Assembly (NCBI GenBank): GCA_034440575.1
Contig: JAOTOL010000873.1
Coordinates: forward strand, 62,001-126,000
DNA length: 64,000 nucleotides
Source of the DNA: Imbricaverruca yamaguchii
Taxonomy: Eukaryota > Arthropoda > Thecostraca > Neoverrucidae
Direction: 5' to 3'
Below are positions 56,201 through 64,000 of this stretch, in pieces. Under the pieces are notes generated by a model. It saw nothing but the letters and a program-made list of their open reading frames with translations. It was not told the DNA's origin and made no database searches. The position numbers and the translations under genes are program-made. Numbering within the stretch: the first letter of the stretch is position 1; each line of letters opens with the position of its first letter.

Positions 56201-57003
56201 GTGTTGGCAGCGCATTTATTTGCGGCTCCGTCACCCGATCATTTTCCCTCCCGAAGTACGCATCTGTGTATTCGTCAGAGCTCGTCGCCATTTTGAAAGC
56301 GCTCTGCTATATTGAAGTGTCAGGGGGTGACCGTCATGTGATTTTCACTGACTCCTTGAGCAGTCTTTTAGCCGTGAACACATTTTATCCCTCCAACGGA
56401 CTTGTGCGTGATATCCTAAAGTGTCTCACCGCTGTGCACCGCTTGGGACGGCGAGTGGTTCTGTGTTGGCTTCCTGGCCATGTTGGAATTGCTGGGAACG
56501 AGTTAGCGGACGCTGCGGCGAGACGAGCAGCGCATTCCCCGTGCACTCGATCGCTACCGCTTCCCGCCACGGATCATTACCGACAGATCTCCATCTTTCT
56601 CCTCAACAAATGGCAAACAATGTGGGACGCAACCCAAGCGAACAAGCTGAAAGCCATCAAGCCACGTTTGGAACCATGGGGTTCGTCCAGTCGTATGTTT
56701 AGGAAAGAAGAGGTGACTTTGTGTCGTCTTCGGATTGCTGCACACTTACGCCACACACGGTTACCTGCTGTGCGGTGGCGACAGACCCCAGTGCGCCAGA
56801 TGTCGATCACCACACACACACATCACCATGTTCTGATCTCGTGTCCTTTATATGCTGACCAACGCAGACGCTATTTTGGATCTATCCGTGCAGCCTCTCT
56901 TAGCAGTGTTCTTTCCAACAGCTCTCCCATTGTCCAATCAGGACAACTTATTTATTTCTTATCCGAAGCGTCGTTTTCAGCTATATACACCCCTCGCCGA
57001 TAG
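53280..57003 (+). pseudogene. LINE ORF2 (endonuclease, reverse transcriptase, RNase H), multiply frameshifted
   Basis: Endonuclease pieces are CLQETKL (53370), LLLLGDFNSHHTVWGC (53660) and LDLSIAS. Reverse transcriptase: MWRDATVVPILKPGKTG, DYRPISLTSALCKLFEKM (54780), FFDIQKAY, ENGVPQGSVLSIPLFGIM and FVDDFAIW (55270, FVDD at the catalytic site). RNase H: TYTDGSRTDDGVGSAF (56170), SSELVAILKAL, FTDSLSSL and WLPGHVGIAGNELADAAA (56468). The end carries the THxHHVLISCPLY knuckle. At least six frame changes make it non-functional. Confidence 0.87.
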
Positions 57004-57160
57004 CCACGACGTGTGCACTTCGTAACAGATTAAAAACTGTGTCCGCGTGTTGACGCTGGGTGCCGCTTCTAACGGCACCACCATGATTATATAAGTTATG
57101 GGCGCAATATGACCAGAGTAGTCGAAGCGCCCGAAAGCCCAAATAACTAACTAACTAAAT

Positions 57161-60100
57161 TTCTCCTTCTTGCCGTCCTTTCGCATACCGTACACGAATT
57201 CAGACATTGTAAGTGCGACACCTGCCTGCTCTGCTTCAGCAAATTCCACCTCCAGTGTACCGACCCTCAACTTCTGGCAACTCACAATCTCACTGAATCC
57301 GTCGCATCCTTCTTTCCTCTGAAATGGGGATAGAGACGTAAGACTTTTGTGTTTTCCCCTAAAGACGAGGGCTCGAGGGCCGGGGGAACGTCCGATGGGG
57401 CGGTCTCGATCTCCAAGAAGGGAAGGGTTGGTCTGGACCCTACGGGAGGGGCCAGGAGGGATTTTTTTTGGTTAGTGAATGCCATGAAATGTTGTTGCAG
57501 CTCCTCGGGCCCCCACCCCTTAGGGGCCCCACTGGGAGATGCCTGAGTCCCGCGAACGGGAGGTTGCCAGGCGCCCGAGGAGCTATACGGGGCAGGCGGT
57601 GCCTTTGCCCGGCCGGGAGAGAGATACTCACCACCACGACGGGGATTCAGCACCGCCCACCCCTTGACCCCAGCCGGCCGGGCCGGCACACTGGGAAGAA
57701 TCCCAGGCCCCCGGCCCGAGGCGACTAGCCACTTGGCCCGTGTGAGGCCCCACGGCCCGCCCGCCCCTCCGGGATATCGGGACCAAAGAGGTGTGTTGGT
57801 CCCCCATCACACCTAACACCGTGCGACGGGGACCTCAACCTCCAGGACTCCGTCAACCCCGGGGGCGGGCCGAGGAGGCGCGGCTACCCCGATAAAACTG
57901 AGCTTGTGGGCAGGACCGGGGAAGTTGACCTGCCTGCTCATAGTATGGATAGTTCGTGTTGCAGGGCCAGATGAAGGACATGGATGTTGGGATGAGATAG
58001 GCGTTGGGATGGGAGCGTATGGACGGAAGGACAAGTGAGGCACTCCTAGTCTCACCCCTCGCCGGTATGATGGTCGCCGGGTCATTGGGGCACTCAATCC
58101 CCCCACCGCGTAAAGGTGGTGCTTCATCGGGGGGGCGTTCGATAGTTCAAAGCTCAGAAGCATTGAGCATCGGTGTGGCGCGGAGAGTGACGGGACGACG
58201 TGGTGACCGAAGGGACCGAAGGACAGCGCCGGATGTGTGTCTTCACGTGCACTGATGCGCTTCTGACTATGTGTAATTTGCCTCCCCAATGCCTTCCGGA
58301 GGTGTCTGTGTCAGACGTCTCCTACGGCCACTGTTGACCTCGGCGGCAGTGTCGAGGCCTCCACCGACGCGTGACACGGCCTAGGCTGGCAGCCGCGACG
58401 GCTCTCTCCCGTGTGAAGCCAGAGGAGGAGAAAATACACGGCTGGGTACGGCGCAGCGTTGTGTGTGTCGAGACAAGTCCGAACATTGTGCATGTTGTAT
58501 AATGGGTACGGCGCAGCGCTGTGTGGATCGGGACAGGTTCGAACAAGGCGGATTTGTAATAGGTGGTCCACGGGGGGAGAGGGGAAGTAACGAATGAACT
58601 ATTTCAGACCCAAAAGTCGAACATAATTATATCAGGCACGAGAACAACCCCAAACATGTTATCCTGTGATCAGCTTCCCCAGGACAAATATTCTGATTCG
58701 TAAATTTCTCACCCCGATTTTGCCGTTGAAAAAATTCACCGTCCAACATGCATGGTACATACCAGACAGAATAGGCCTCTGTCTATCAGAAATGTTCAAT
58801 CTTTTTGGGCTTCATTTGTTAACCGTAACTGTCCCGCTCATTCAAAATCGATTGCCTGAAATGTTGCCAAAGCTACATTTGTGAAAAATAAACAATGAAA
58901 AATGTCAGACCCAAATGTTAAGGATGATTCCATCAGGCACAACGCCCGGACATGCTATCCTGCGAGCAGATTCCGAGATAATTGTTATCCTTCCGATCAC
59001 AATACGGCATTGGTTAGCCTTTGCAAACTGATTCAGATGTGCATTGCTGGACATCGACGGATGCGACCTGATACATGCCAGGTCATAGAGATCAAAGCTA
59101 CTATTGCATAGTGACTAGCCCCGCTACATCAAGAACTAAGCATGCTTGGACAACGGGGAAAACAGCGTTATATATGCCATGTCAAACTAGAAGTACTGTG
59201 TCATCTATGTTGACAGCATATGGCCAACGATGACCAACAAATCAGTCCACAAGTGAACGCTGGAGACTGGATGACCTAATCTGGCAACGACATCTGATAG
59301 TCACACACTGCAGCCCGCACTAGCACCGAGGCTGAAATGTAATATATTTACTCAAGAGTTTCTCTCAGAATACTGCTGGAAGACCTGCATACATATCAAA
59401 TTTATTTCTCTTGCTTTTTAGTTCAGAGTACATCCTGCTGCTGAATTCCCCAGGTTTGTTTTGCTTGTTTATAAACTGGCTCGTCTCGATGCCAGAGTAA
59501 ATCCTGCTGCTGAATTCTGCGGATTTTTTTGCTTGCTTTAAACTGGCTCTTCTCGGTGACATCCTCGAACTCGAGATATCGAGATAAGGAGACACCATAG
59601 GGGTTTGGCAATCGCCGCTCCAACCACCTCTGGATGGCGCAGACTACCAAGACATTTTTGCGCCGAATTATCAAGATTTGTTTTGAAACCAATCCTTGTC
59701 GATGCCAACCTCGAACCCAAGACGCAGAAATACCGAGACAGGTACTACTAGCGTGTCTACACGCTAGTAGACGCAGAGATACCGAGACAGGTCTGTCTAG
59801 CGTGTATACACGCTAACCGTAGGCTACCGCGCCCCAGCCACCCCTAATGAGATAGCTTGCCAAAGCACTGCTGCTGGATTGTTCGGATGCATTTTGCTTG
59901 TGTTGAAAGCTTCTCGATGCCAACCTCGAGCCCAAGACACAGATAACGAGATAGAAACGCTAACCGTTTGGCTCCCGCCCCCCCAACCACGCCCTAATGA
60001 GATAGCTTGCCAGGACACTGCTGATGAATTGCTTGAATGTGCCTTGGTTGTGTTGAAAACTTCTCCATGCCAGCCTCGAACCCGAGGCACAGACACCTAG

Positions 60101-60500
60101 TCACGACAACCGTTGACAAATAGATCCAGGGCTTAATGACGTTAGCAAATTACATTAGTTCACCTGGCCAGCTTTCAGCGACATCACGACAGCACTTAGT
60201 CACCCGTCTCTGGCCAGGGTGGGAAAAATAAGCTCTTATGAAATGTGTTATCACAATCATTGGGTTCTACAATTTTTCTCACCTCACTTGTGCTGGGAGG
60301 AGAATGGTGCTGCTCGGCAATGACTGTTAACTTAGTGACTGCTGGTATAATGCCAAAAATGGGCTGGCAAGGACAAAGCTAAACTATGACAAAGAGAAAT
60401 ACACCTATAATGCCCATCTCAAAATGCGGTAATTTCCTTCCCAACATCAATGATCTCCAAATATATGTTCAACCCCGTCTGTGACATCGCCATACCTTTT
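57161..60500. other. Unassigned region
   Basis: A GC-rich stretch at 57330-58320 shows no protein I recognise on either strand; it may be LINE 5' sequence. A 57-60 bp unit (tacggcgcagcg(t/c)tgtgtg) occurs twice at 58446-58562. Two 75-bp units (atcctgctgctgaattc) lie at 59415-59540. Remaining parts are AT-rich without features. I looked here for HBS1L domain 3 on the + strand and did not find it. Confidence 0.45.
59695..60095. repeat. Tandem repeat, about 170-bp unit
   Basis: Two to three copies with tcgatgccaacctcgaaccc, aacgctaaccgt and cctaatgagatagcttgcca. The first copy also carries small palindromes (ctagcgtgtctacacgctag) near 59748-59770. Confidence 0.8.
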
Positions 60501-60745
60501 CGCCTTCCAGTGATGCCATCACTACGCTAGGCAGCCTTTGGCGATGCAGGCATCACACCGCATGTTGTTACTGCAGTGCAGTCATCACTATATTTGGACC
60601 TTCCTTAGTGATGCAAACATCGCACCTAGCCACCACTCAGTGACCCCATCACTAAACTTTGACATTATTTAGCTATGCGAACGTCACACCTTACCATCCT
60701 TCAGTGACGTAATCACTACACTTTCAGATTATTGAGCGATGCAGG
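60500..60745. repeat. 58-60 bp tandem repeat downstream of SNRNP25
   Basis: Four to five diverged copies with (a/g)tgatgcaaacatc(a/g)cacc and cagtgac..atcacta. It begins within 20 bp of the SNRNP25 stop codon and would lie in the 3' UTR of that - strand gene. Confidence 0.8.
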
Positions 60746-60763
60746 CGCCCATCATCGCCGTCG

Positions 60764-60964
60764 TCACTGCAGCTGGCCGCCCTTTTTGGCCAGCTGGCCG
60801 CGTTTGGCGCGTATCCGCGGCACGAAGCACACCTCGCTCTTGTTGGTCAGCCCCAGGTCGGACAGTCGGGCGTTGTCGTCCTTCAGCTGGCGGCCGGCGA
60901 AACACAGCCAGTTGGCGCGCCACACGTAGCGCCAGCTGAGCTTCCGGCGGCGACACTCGCGCTC
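60764..60964 (-). CDS. SNRNP25: SNRNP25 coding exon 3
   Basis: This exon encodes ERECRRRKLSWRYVWRANWL, then CFAGRQLKDDNARLSDLGLT and NKSEVCFVPRIRAKRGQLAK, ending KGGQLQ and TGA. The SWxYVWR, AGxxLxxDxxxLxDxGxxNxxEVxF pattern is the diagnostic end of SNRNP25. The acceptor gacggtcag-like CAG|GAG is phase 0. The exon is followed downstream, on the gene's own strand, by a 58-60 bp tandem repeat that may form its 3' UTR. Confidence 0.92.
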   Translation of the reverse strand, partial: ERECRRRKLSWRYVWRANWLCFAGRQLKDDNARLSDLGLTNKSEVCFVPRIRAKRGQLAKKGGQLQ

Positions 60965-61178
60965 CTGACGGCCAACACGGGAAACTGTCGCGGCGAGGCC
61001 GAGTCTGCACACCGGACCACGACTCAGGAGAGCGCGGAACGTGATCTTCTCCAAATCTGGCAGGGTATTGATGGACATATTTAAATGGAGATTGCTCGGA
61101 GTACCGGAGCATTAAAACTAATATTAAGTTAAAAATAAAATAGCCCACTGTAGGGATCGAACCAGGTCGCACCCTTAC

Positions 61179-61259
61179 CTGCTCCAATTCGACGGCACTG
61201 CGCAGGGCCATCTTGAGGTCACGCACAGTGGCAGTCCGCTCCACGATGACCCGGGTTAG
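61179..61259 (-). CDS. SNRNP25: SNRNP25 coding exon 2
   Basis: This exon encodes LTRVIVERTATVRDLKMALR and then SAVELEQ, matching the VVVxxxATVxDLKxAIxxxVxLxQ ubiquitin-like strand and helix of SNRNP25. The acceptor gtcgccag|CTA and donor GAG CAG|GTAAGG are both phase 0. The junction with exon 1 lacks about five residues of a loop found in the human protein; a micro-exon could have been missed, though the frame is intact without one. Confidence 0.88.
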
Positions 61260-63036
61260 CTGGCGACAGGTCAGATCAGGTCAGGTCAGCAGCTGTAGGG
61301 CATATATGTATGCTTTGTAATGTTAAATGTGTGAGGAAAATCATTGGTCAATCGAATGCGGAGAATACATTTTTATTCAAACCTGTAGCATTAACTCAGT
61401 TTGCACTTTCCCACACATTTTGAACACTTTCTCACAGAGAAGTTCGTCATCAAACAGCACCATTCAATTCCCAAATGAAAAAAAATGAGAGGATAATTTA
61501 CTGGAAGTAGTACTGCCAGCGGTATTGCCATTCGCCTTCGTATCTAACGACCTTCGTGTAACGTCACAATGCCATGCTATCCCACCCAGTACCATGCGGA
61601 CAAATAATGCAATCGAACGGACGTTCATCATGGAATAAATAAGGTCCAAGTGACAATTTCATAATTGCTTCAGCTAGAACAATACATATCAGCAGGGAGC
61701 AGCCAGGGTTTTCATAAGACAGCCTAAGATGGAGGACGCTCCTTGGAGCGCTCTCCGTTAAGCGGGGACGGGAATTCGGCAGGGTTGGCCTTATATTTCG
61801 CAAGAACCATTCGTTTGTGGGGGAAAGCGCATTGTTAAGCGAGGAGGATTGTCCTTTGTTTGAAAGTTTTCAATATCTCTTTACAAAATGTCCGACCGAT
61901 AAGCAGGCCTCGGCTACCGCCCTCTGGTTCGCTGGCTGCGCTTAGGTCGTAACGGTCGCAGGCTTGCTTTTGTCTGAGAACTGACCTGACCTGATCTGAC
62001 ATCCGAAACAACCCAGCCAGAGGTTTCGGCCACCTTCAGGTTCTAGAACCTCGCATTTTTTCTGTTTAAAATCAAGGAGAGGCCGGGTCCCAGCCTGCCT
62101 CCGATGCGCCTATCCATACAAAGTAGACCAAAAAGTGAAACGACAATAAAACGAACACTTGCTCGAACAATGTCAACGTTTTGGGGTGTTTCAGGACATA
62201 TGAGCCATTAGCTTAGAAGTAGAAAGGCTCATCGATTGCTATATATGTCGCCACGGATACTATTAGCCGTGGTGTCAAGGTGTTCAAACTAGTTTTCAGT
62301 TCCTTGAGATGTAATTAAAAGTGATCAACTTGCGCCACTAAATATGAATGGGTGGCTTGCATTCAAACGTGTCCCACGGGGGCACTGCCGATAGTCCGTA
62401 GTAAAGCTTACACAGCATTGCGACATGGCCCATACATAGAAACATTTTTTTAATATTCCGTGTAGCTCTGGGTCTAAATCCTACCACGAAGGTCCAGCGA
62501 CAGGTGCAACTGGTCTAAAAGGGTATGTCGACATATTTTAGGCTGACCATATTCGCGAACTACTGGCCCTGCAAGCGTCTGCTTCAATCAAAATATTTCG
62601 TGTCACTTTGCGCACCCGGTGCCAAGTCGTGCAAATCGGAATTGCATTGGCGGATACAAATATGCACGAGCCTACACCAATGACAAGGGCTGGGTGTACC
62701 ATGAAATAGTTGTCCAAGTTTGTCACTTCCTTCGACAGTAGCTTGGTGGCTCTTCAAATTCAGAGTGAATGCCAGTATTTGGTTACGATTAGAAAGTCAA
62801 TCTAGAACTATTTGCAAGGCAACGCCAACATTTCCATTACTGTTTCACCGACAACACCAAAAGCTCAGGTGCCGGCTTGTACCGAAGGTCGGCTTCGGTG
62901 CGTGCAACCGAACGGAATCAGCTACTGGAGAAGGTACCAATTTGACAGTAGAGTAAGCAAAAAAGGAGAAAAGGCGTCAGTTATTTAGCACACGCATGAG
63001 CGCGAGCCGAGGCGCCCACCTTAGTTAGTTATTAGT
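61260..63036. other. SNRNP25 intron 1: no other gene seen
   Basis: AT-rich intron without a recognisable exon. A (GGTCAGATCA)-like stretch lies just upstream of the exon 2 acceptor on the gene strand (61263-61290). A small SNRNP25 micro-exon cannot be excluded here. Confidence 0.4.
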
Positions 63037-63197
63037 TGGTTGGTTATTGGCTTTACGACACATCGACCGTTGAGCGATGTAGCGTCGCAAATATCTCACG
63101 CCGATTGTTCGCGGGCGAAGAGTAGCGATAGGTGAGACTCGAACCCGCAATCTCTTGATTGTGAGACGAGCAATTTACCCGTAGACCACTCGTCCCC
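63037..63197 (-). mobile_element. tRNA-derived SINE (Val-like head) with 14-bp TSD
   Basis: Perfect duplications AGTTAGTTATTAGT lie at 63023-63036 and 63198-63211. It sits in SNRNP25 intron 1, about 60 bp from the exon 1 donor, in the same orientation as the gene. Confidence 0.93.
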
Positions 63198-63260
63198 AGT
63201 TAGTTATTAGTGATTTAGGCCGCATCGACTAGATTGTTCCTGCAGCGGCCAGTCGCCCAC

Positions 63261-63593
63261 CTTGTTGCAGCGGTTGATGAGTATGGCCATGGCGGTGCCG
63301 TGCTCCAGCGCCACCAGCGACTTGACCTCGGCCGGGGTCAGCGACGCCGGCAGGTCGCCGAGCAGCGGGTCGGCCGCCAGCAGGTCGGCCAGGGTCTGCG
63401 TGTACACGGCGTCCAGCTCCAGCAGCGTCAGGCAGTCGTCGTCTTCCGTGGCGGTGCGGTCCGCCGAGCCAGCGTCCCCTGTGTCGGCCGGACCGGCCGG
63501 GCCGGCGGCGACCGCGGGACTCGCGGACTCTTCCGTCTCCGAGCGACCCGGTCGCTCGGGGGCACCGGCCGACACGTCGTCGCTGGCCGTCAT
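63261..63593 (-). CDS. SNRNP25: SNRNP25 coding exon 1
   Basis: On the - strand it begins MTASDDVSAGAPERPG, runs through an Ala/Gly/Asp-rich low-complexity stretch, and reaches TLLELDAVYTQTLADLLAAD followed by PLLGDLPASLTPAEVKSLVA and LEHGTAMAILINRCNK. DPLL(C/G)DLPxxxTxxEVxSxxALExGxAMxxxI is the SNRNP25 signature. The donor AAC AAG|GTGGGC is phase 0. The start is the ATG at 63593; in-frame ATGs upstream to 63740 would lengthen it, and the unconserved N-terminus does not decide. Confidence 0.85.
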
Positions 63594-64000
63594 CGTCCGG
63601 CGGGCCACAGCCACGGACCCGTCCCGTCCTGTCGCCGTGCAGACGGTCTGCCGGCTGCCAGACACTGCACCCGACACGTGCACTGTCAGAGGACGTACGC
63701 GTCGGCATGGCGGCTCAGCAGATCTTCTATGACGTGTCACCGACGCACAAATACCACCTCACGAAGTGAACGGCGCACGGCAGACGGAATGCTAACTGCG
63801 TTCGGTGTGTTCTGCGTCACGTCCACCTGGAAATTCGCTCGCTTCGCTGGTGCTCGTCTAGTCTCCTCCAGTTACGCGACCGGGCAATCCCCTCATCTGA
63901 CCAGCCAGGACTGGCACCCTCTGACCATCCCGTGGTCATTCAGAGAAAAGCGGCTGTTCTCTGCCGAGTCAGAAAATGCCCATTGATCCCGCCAGATGTT
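63594..64000. other. SNRNP25 5' flank
   Basis: The sequence upstream of the SNRNP25 start is GC-rich to about 63760 and then ordinary. It should hold the 5' UTR and promoter. No TATA box or second gene is recognisable. Confidence 0.4.

Larger units (their letters stand above)
51370..57160 (+). mobile_element. I/Jockey-like LINE with RNase H, nearly full length, broken
   Basis: ORF1 (gag-like) and ORF2 (endonuclease, reverse transcriptase, RNase H, zinc knuckle) are followed by a short 3' UTR and the terminal hairpin GGGCGC-aatatGACC ... GTCGAAGCGCCC at 57100-57132 with an (AACT)n tail. Many frameshifts and stops are present. RNase H plus the C-terminal knuckle points to the I/Jockey group; the exact clade was not determined. 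The 5' end near 51370 is approximate. Confidence 0.85.
60764..63593 (-). other. SNRNP25: SNRNP25 gene (U11/U12 minor spliceosome 25 kDa protein)
   Basis: A three-exon gene on the - strand: 63593-63261, 61259-61179 and 60964-60764, together 615 nt (204 codons plus stop). SNRNP25 is a ubiquitin-like-fold subunit of the U11/U12 di-snRNP, which recognises U12-type introns in the nucleus. The C-terminal 130 or so residues align with the human protein from LAADPLLGDLPASL to EVCFVPR. The product is longer than the 132-residue human protein because of an acidic, Ala/Gly-rich N-terminal extension. The introns are U2-type and contain repeats. Confidence 0.88.

Noticed and set aside
57282..58289. HBS1L domain 3 or another host gene in the GC-rich stretch
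   Set aside because: No frame on either strand shows the domain 3 pattern or any other family I recognise.
17450..63593. U12-type introns, suggested by the presence of SNRNP25
   Set aside because: All donors seen are U2-like (GTAAGG, GTGAGC, GTCAGT and similar); none has the ATATCC or GTATCC start.

Overview
This is a eukaryotic window, most likely from an arthropod and plausibly a crustacean. It has spliced genes with GT-AG introns, GC-rich exons in mixed-GC introns, tRNA-derived SINEs, CR1-type and I/Jockey-type LINEs, very abundant minisatellites, and an interstitial (CCTAA)n tract, the arthropod telomere motif. The species cannot be read from the sequence; a barnacle-like crustacean is only a guess.

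Two host genes are recognisable. HBS1L (translational GTPase, ribosome-rescue partner of Pelota/Dom34) lies on the + strand, with 13 coding exons between 17450 and 50886. Joined with the phases given here they make an uninterrupted 646-codon frame, from an MSRHRNVRGLNYDD start to the end of GTPase domain 2. The last roughly 85-90 residues (domain 3) were not found. A large extra exon (about 23475-25843) ends in its own stop codon with a poly(A) signal downstream. It carries about 33 copies of a 17-residue motif and an FKFDSPSPDDEV segment near its end. I read it as the terminal exon of a SKI7-like short isoform, comparable to human HBS1LV3. SNRNP25 (U11/U12 di-snRNP 25 kDa protein) lies on the - strand, 63593 down to 60764, in three coding exons.

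Layout. 1-6540: minisatellites and decayed repeats, no gene. 6540-17110: AT-rich, with a CR1 LINE nested inside an older CR1 copy, plus SINEs. 17450-50886: HBS1L, its introns full of minisatellites. 50890-57160: LINE remnants, including a nearly complete but frameshifted I/Jockey-like element. 57160-60750: unassigned repeats. 60764-64000: SNRNP25 and its 5' flank.

Two patterns stand out. First, minisatellites in HBS1L repeatedly include a splice site and a few bases of the adjacent exon (ends of exons 5, 7, 12 and 13; starts of exons 6 and 14), giving arrays of duplicate splice sites; the exon 13 array stays in frame. Second, a small hairpin that ends a LINE family occurs alone as 40-56 bp insertions flanked by 13-15 bp target-site duplications. 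The same hairpin topology recurs at the 3' end of the window's tRNA-derived SINEs, which suggests a LINE-SINE partnership.
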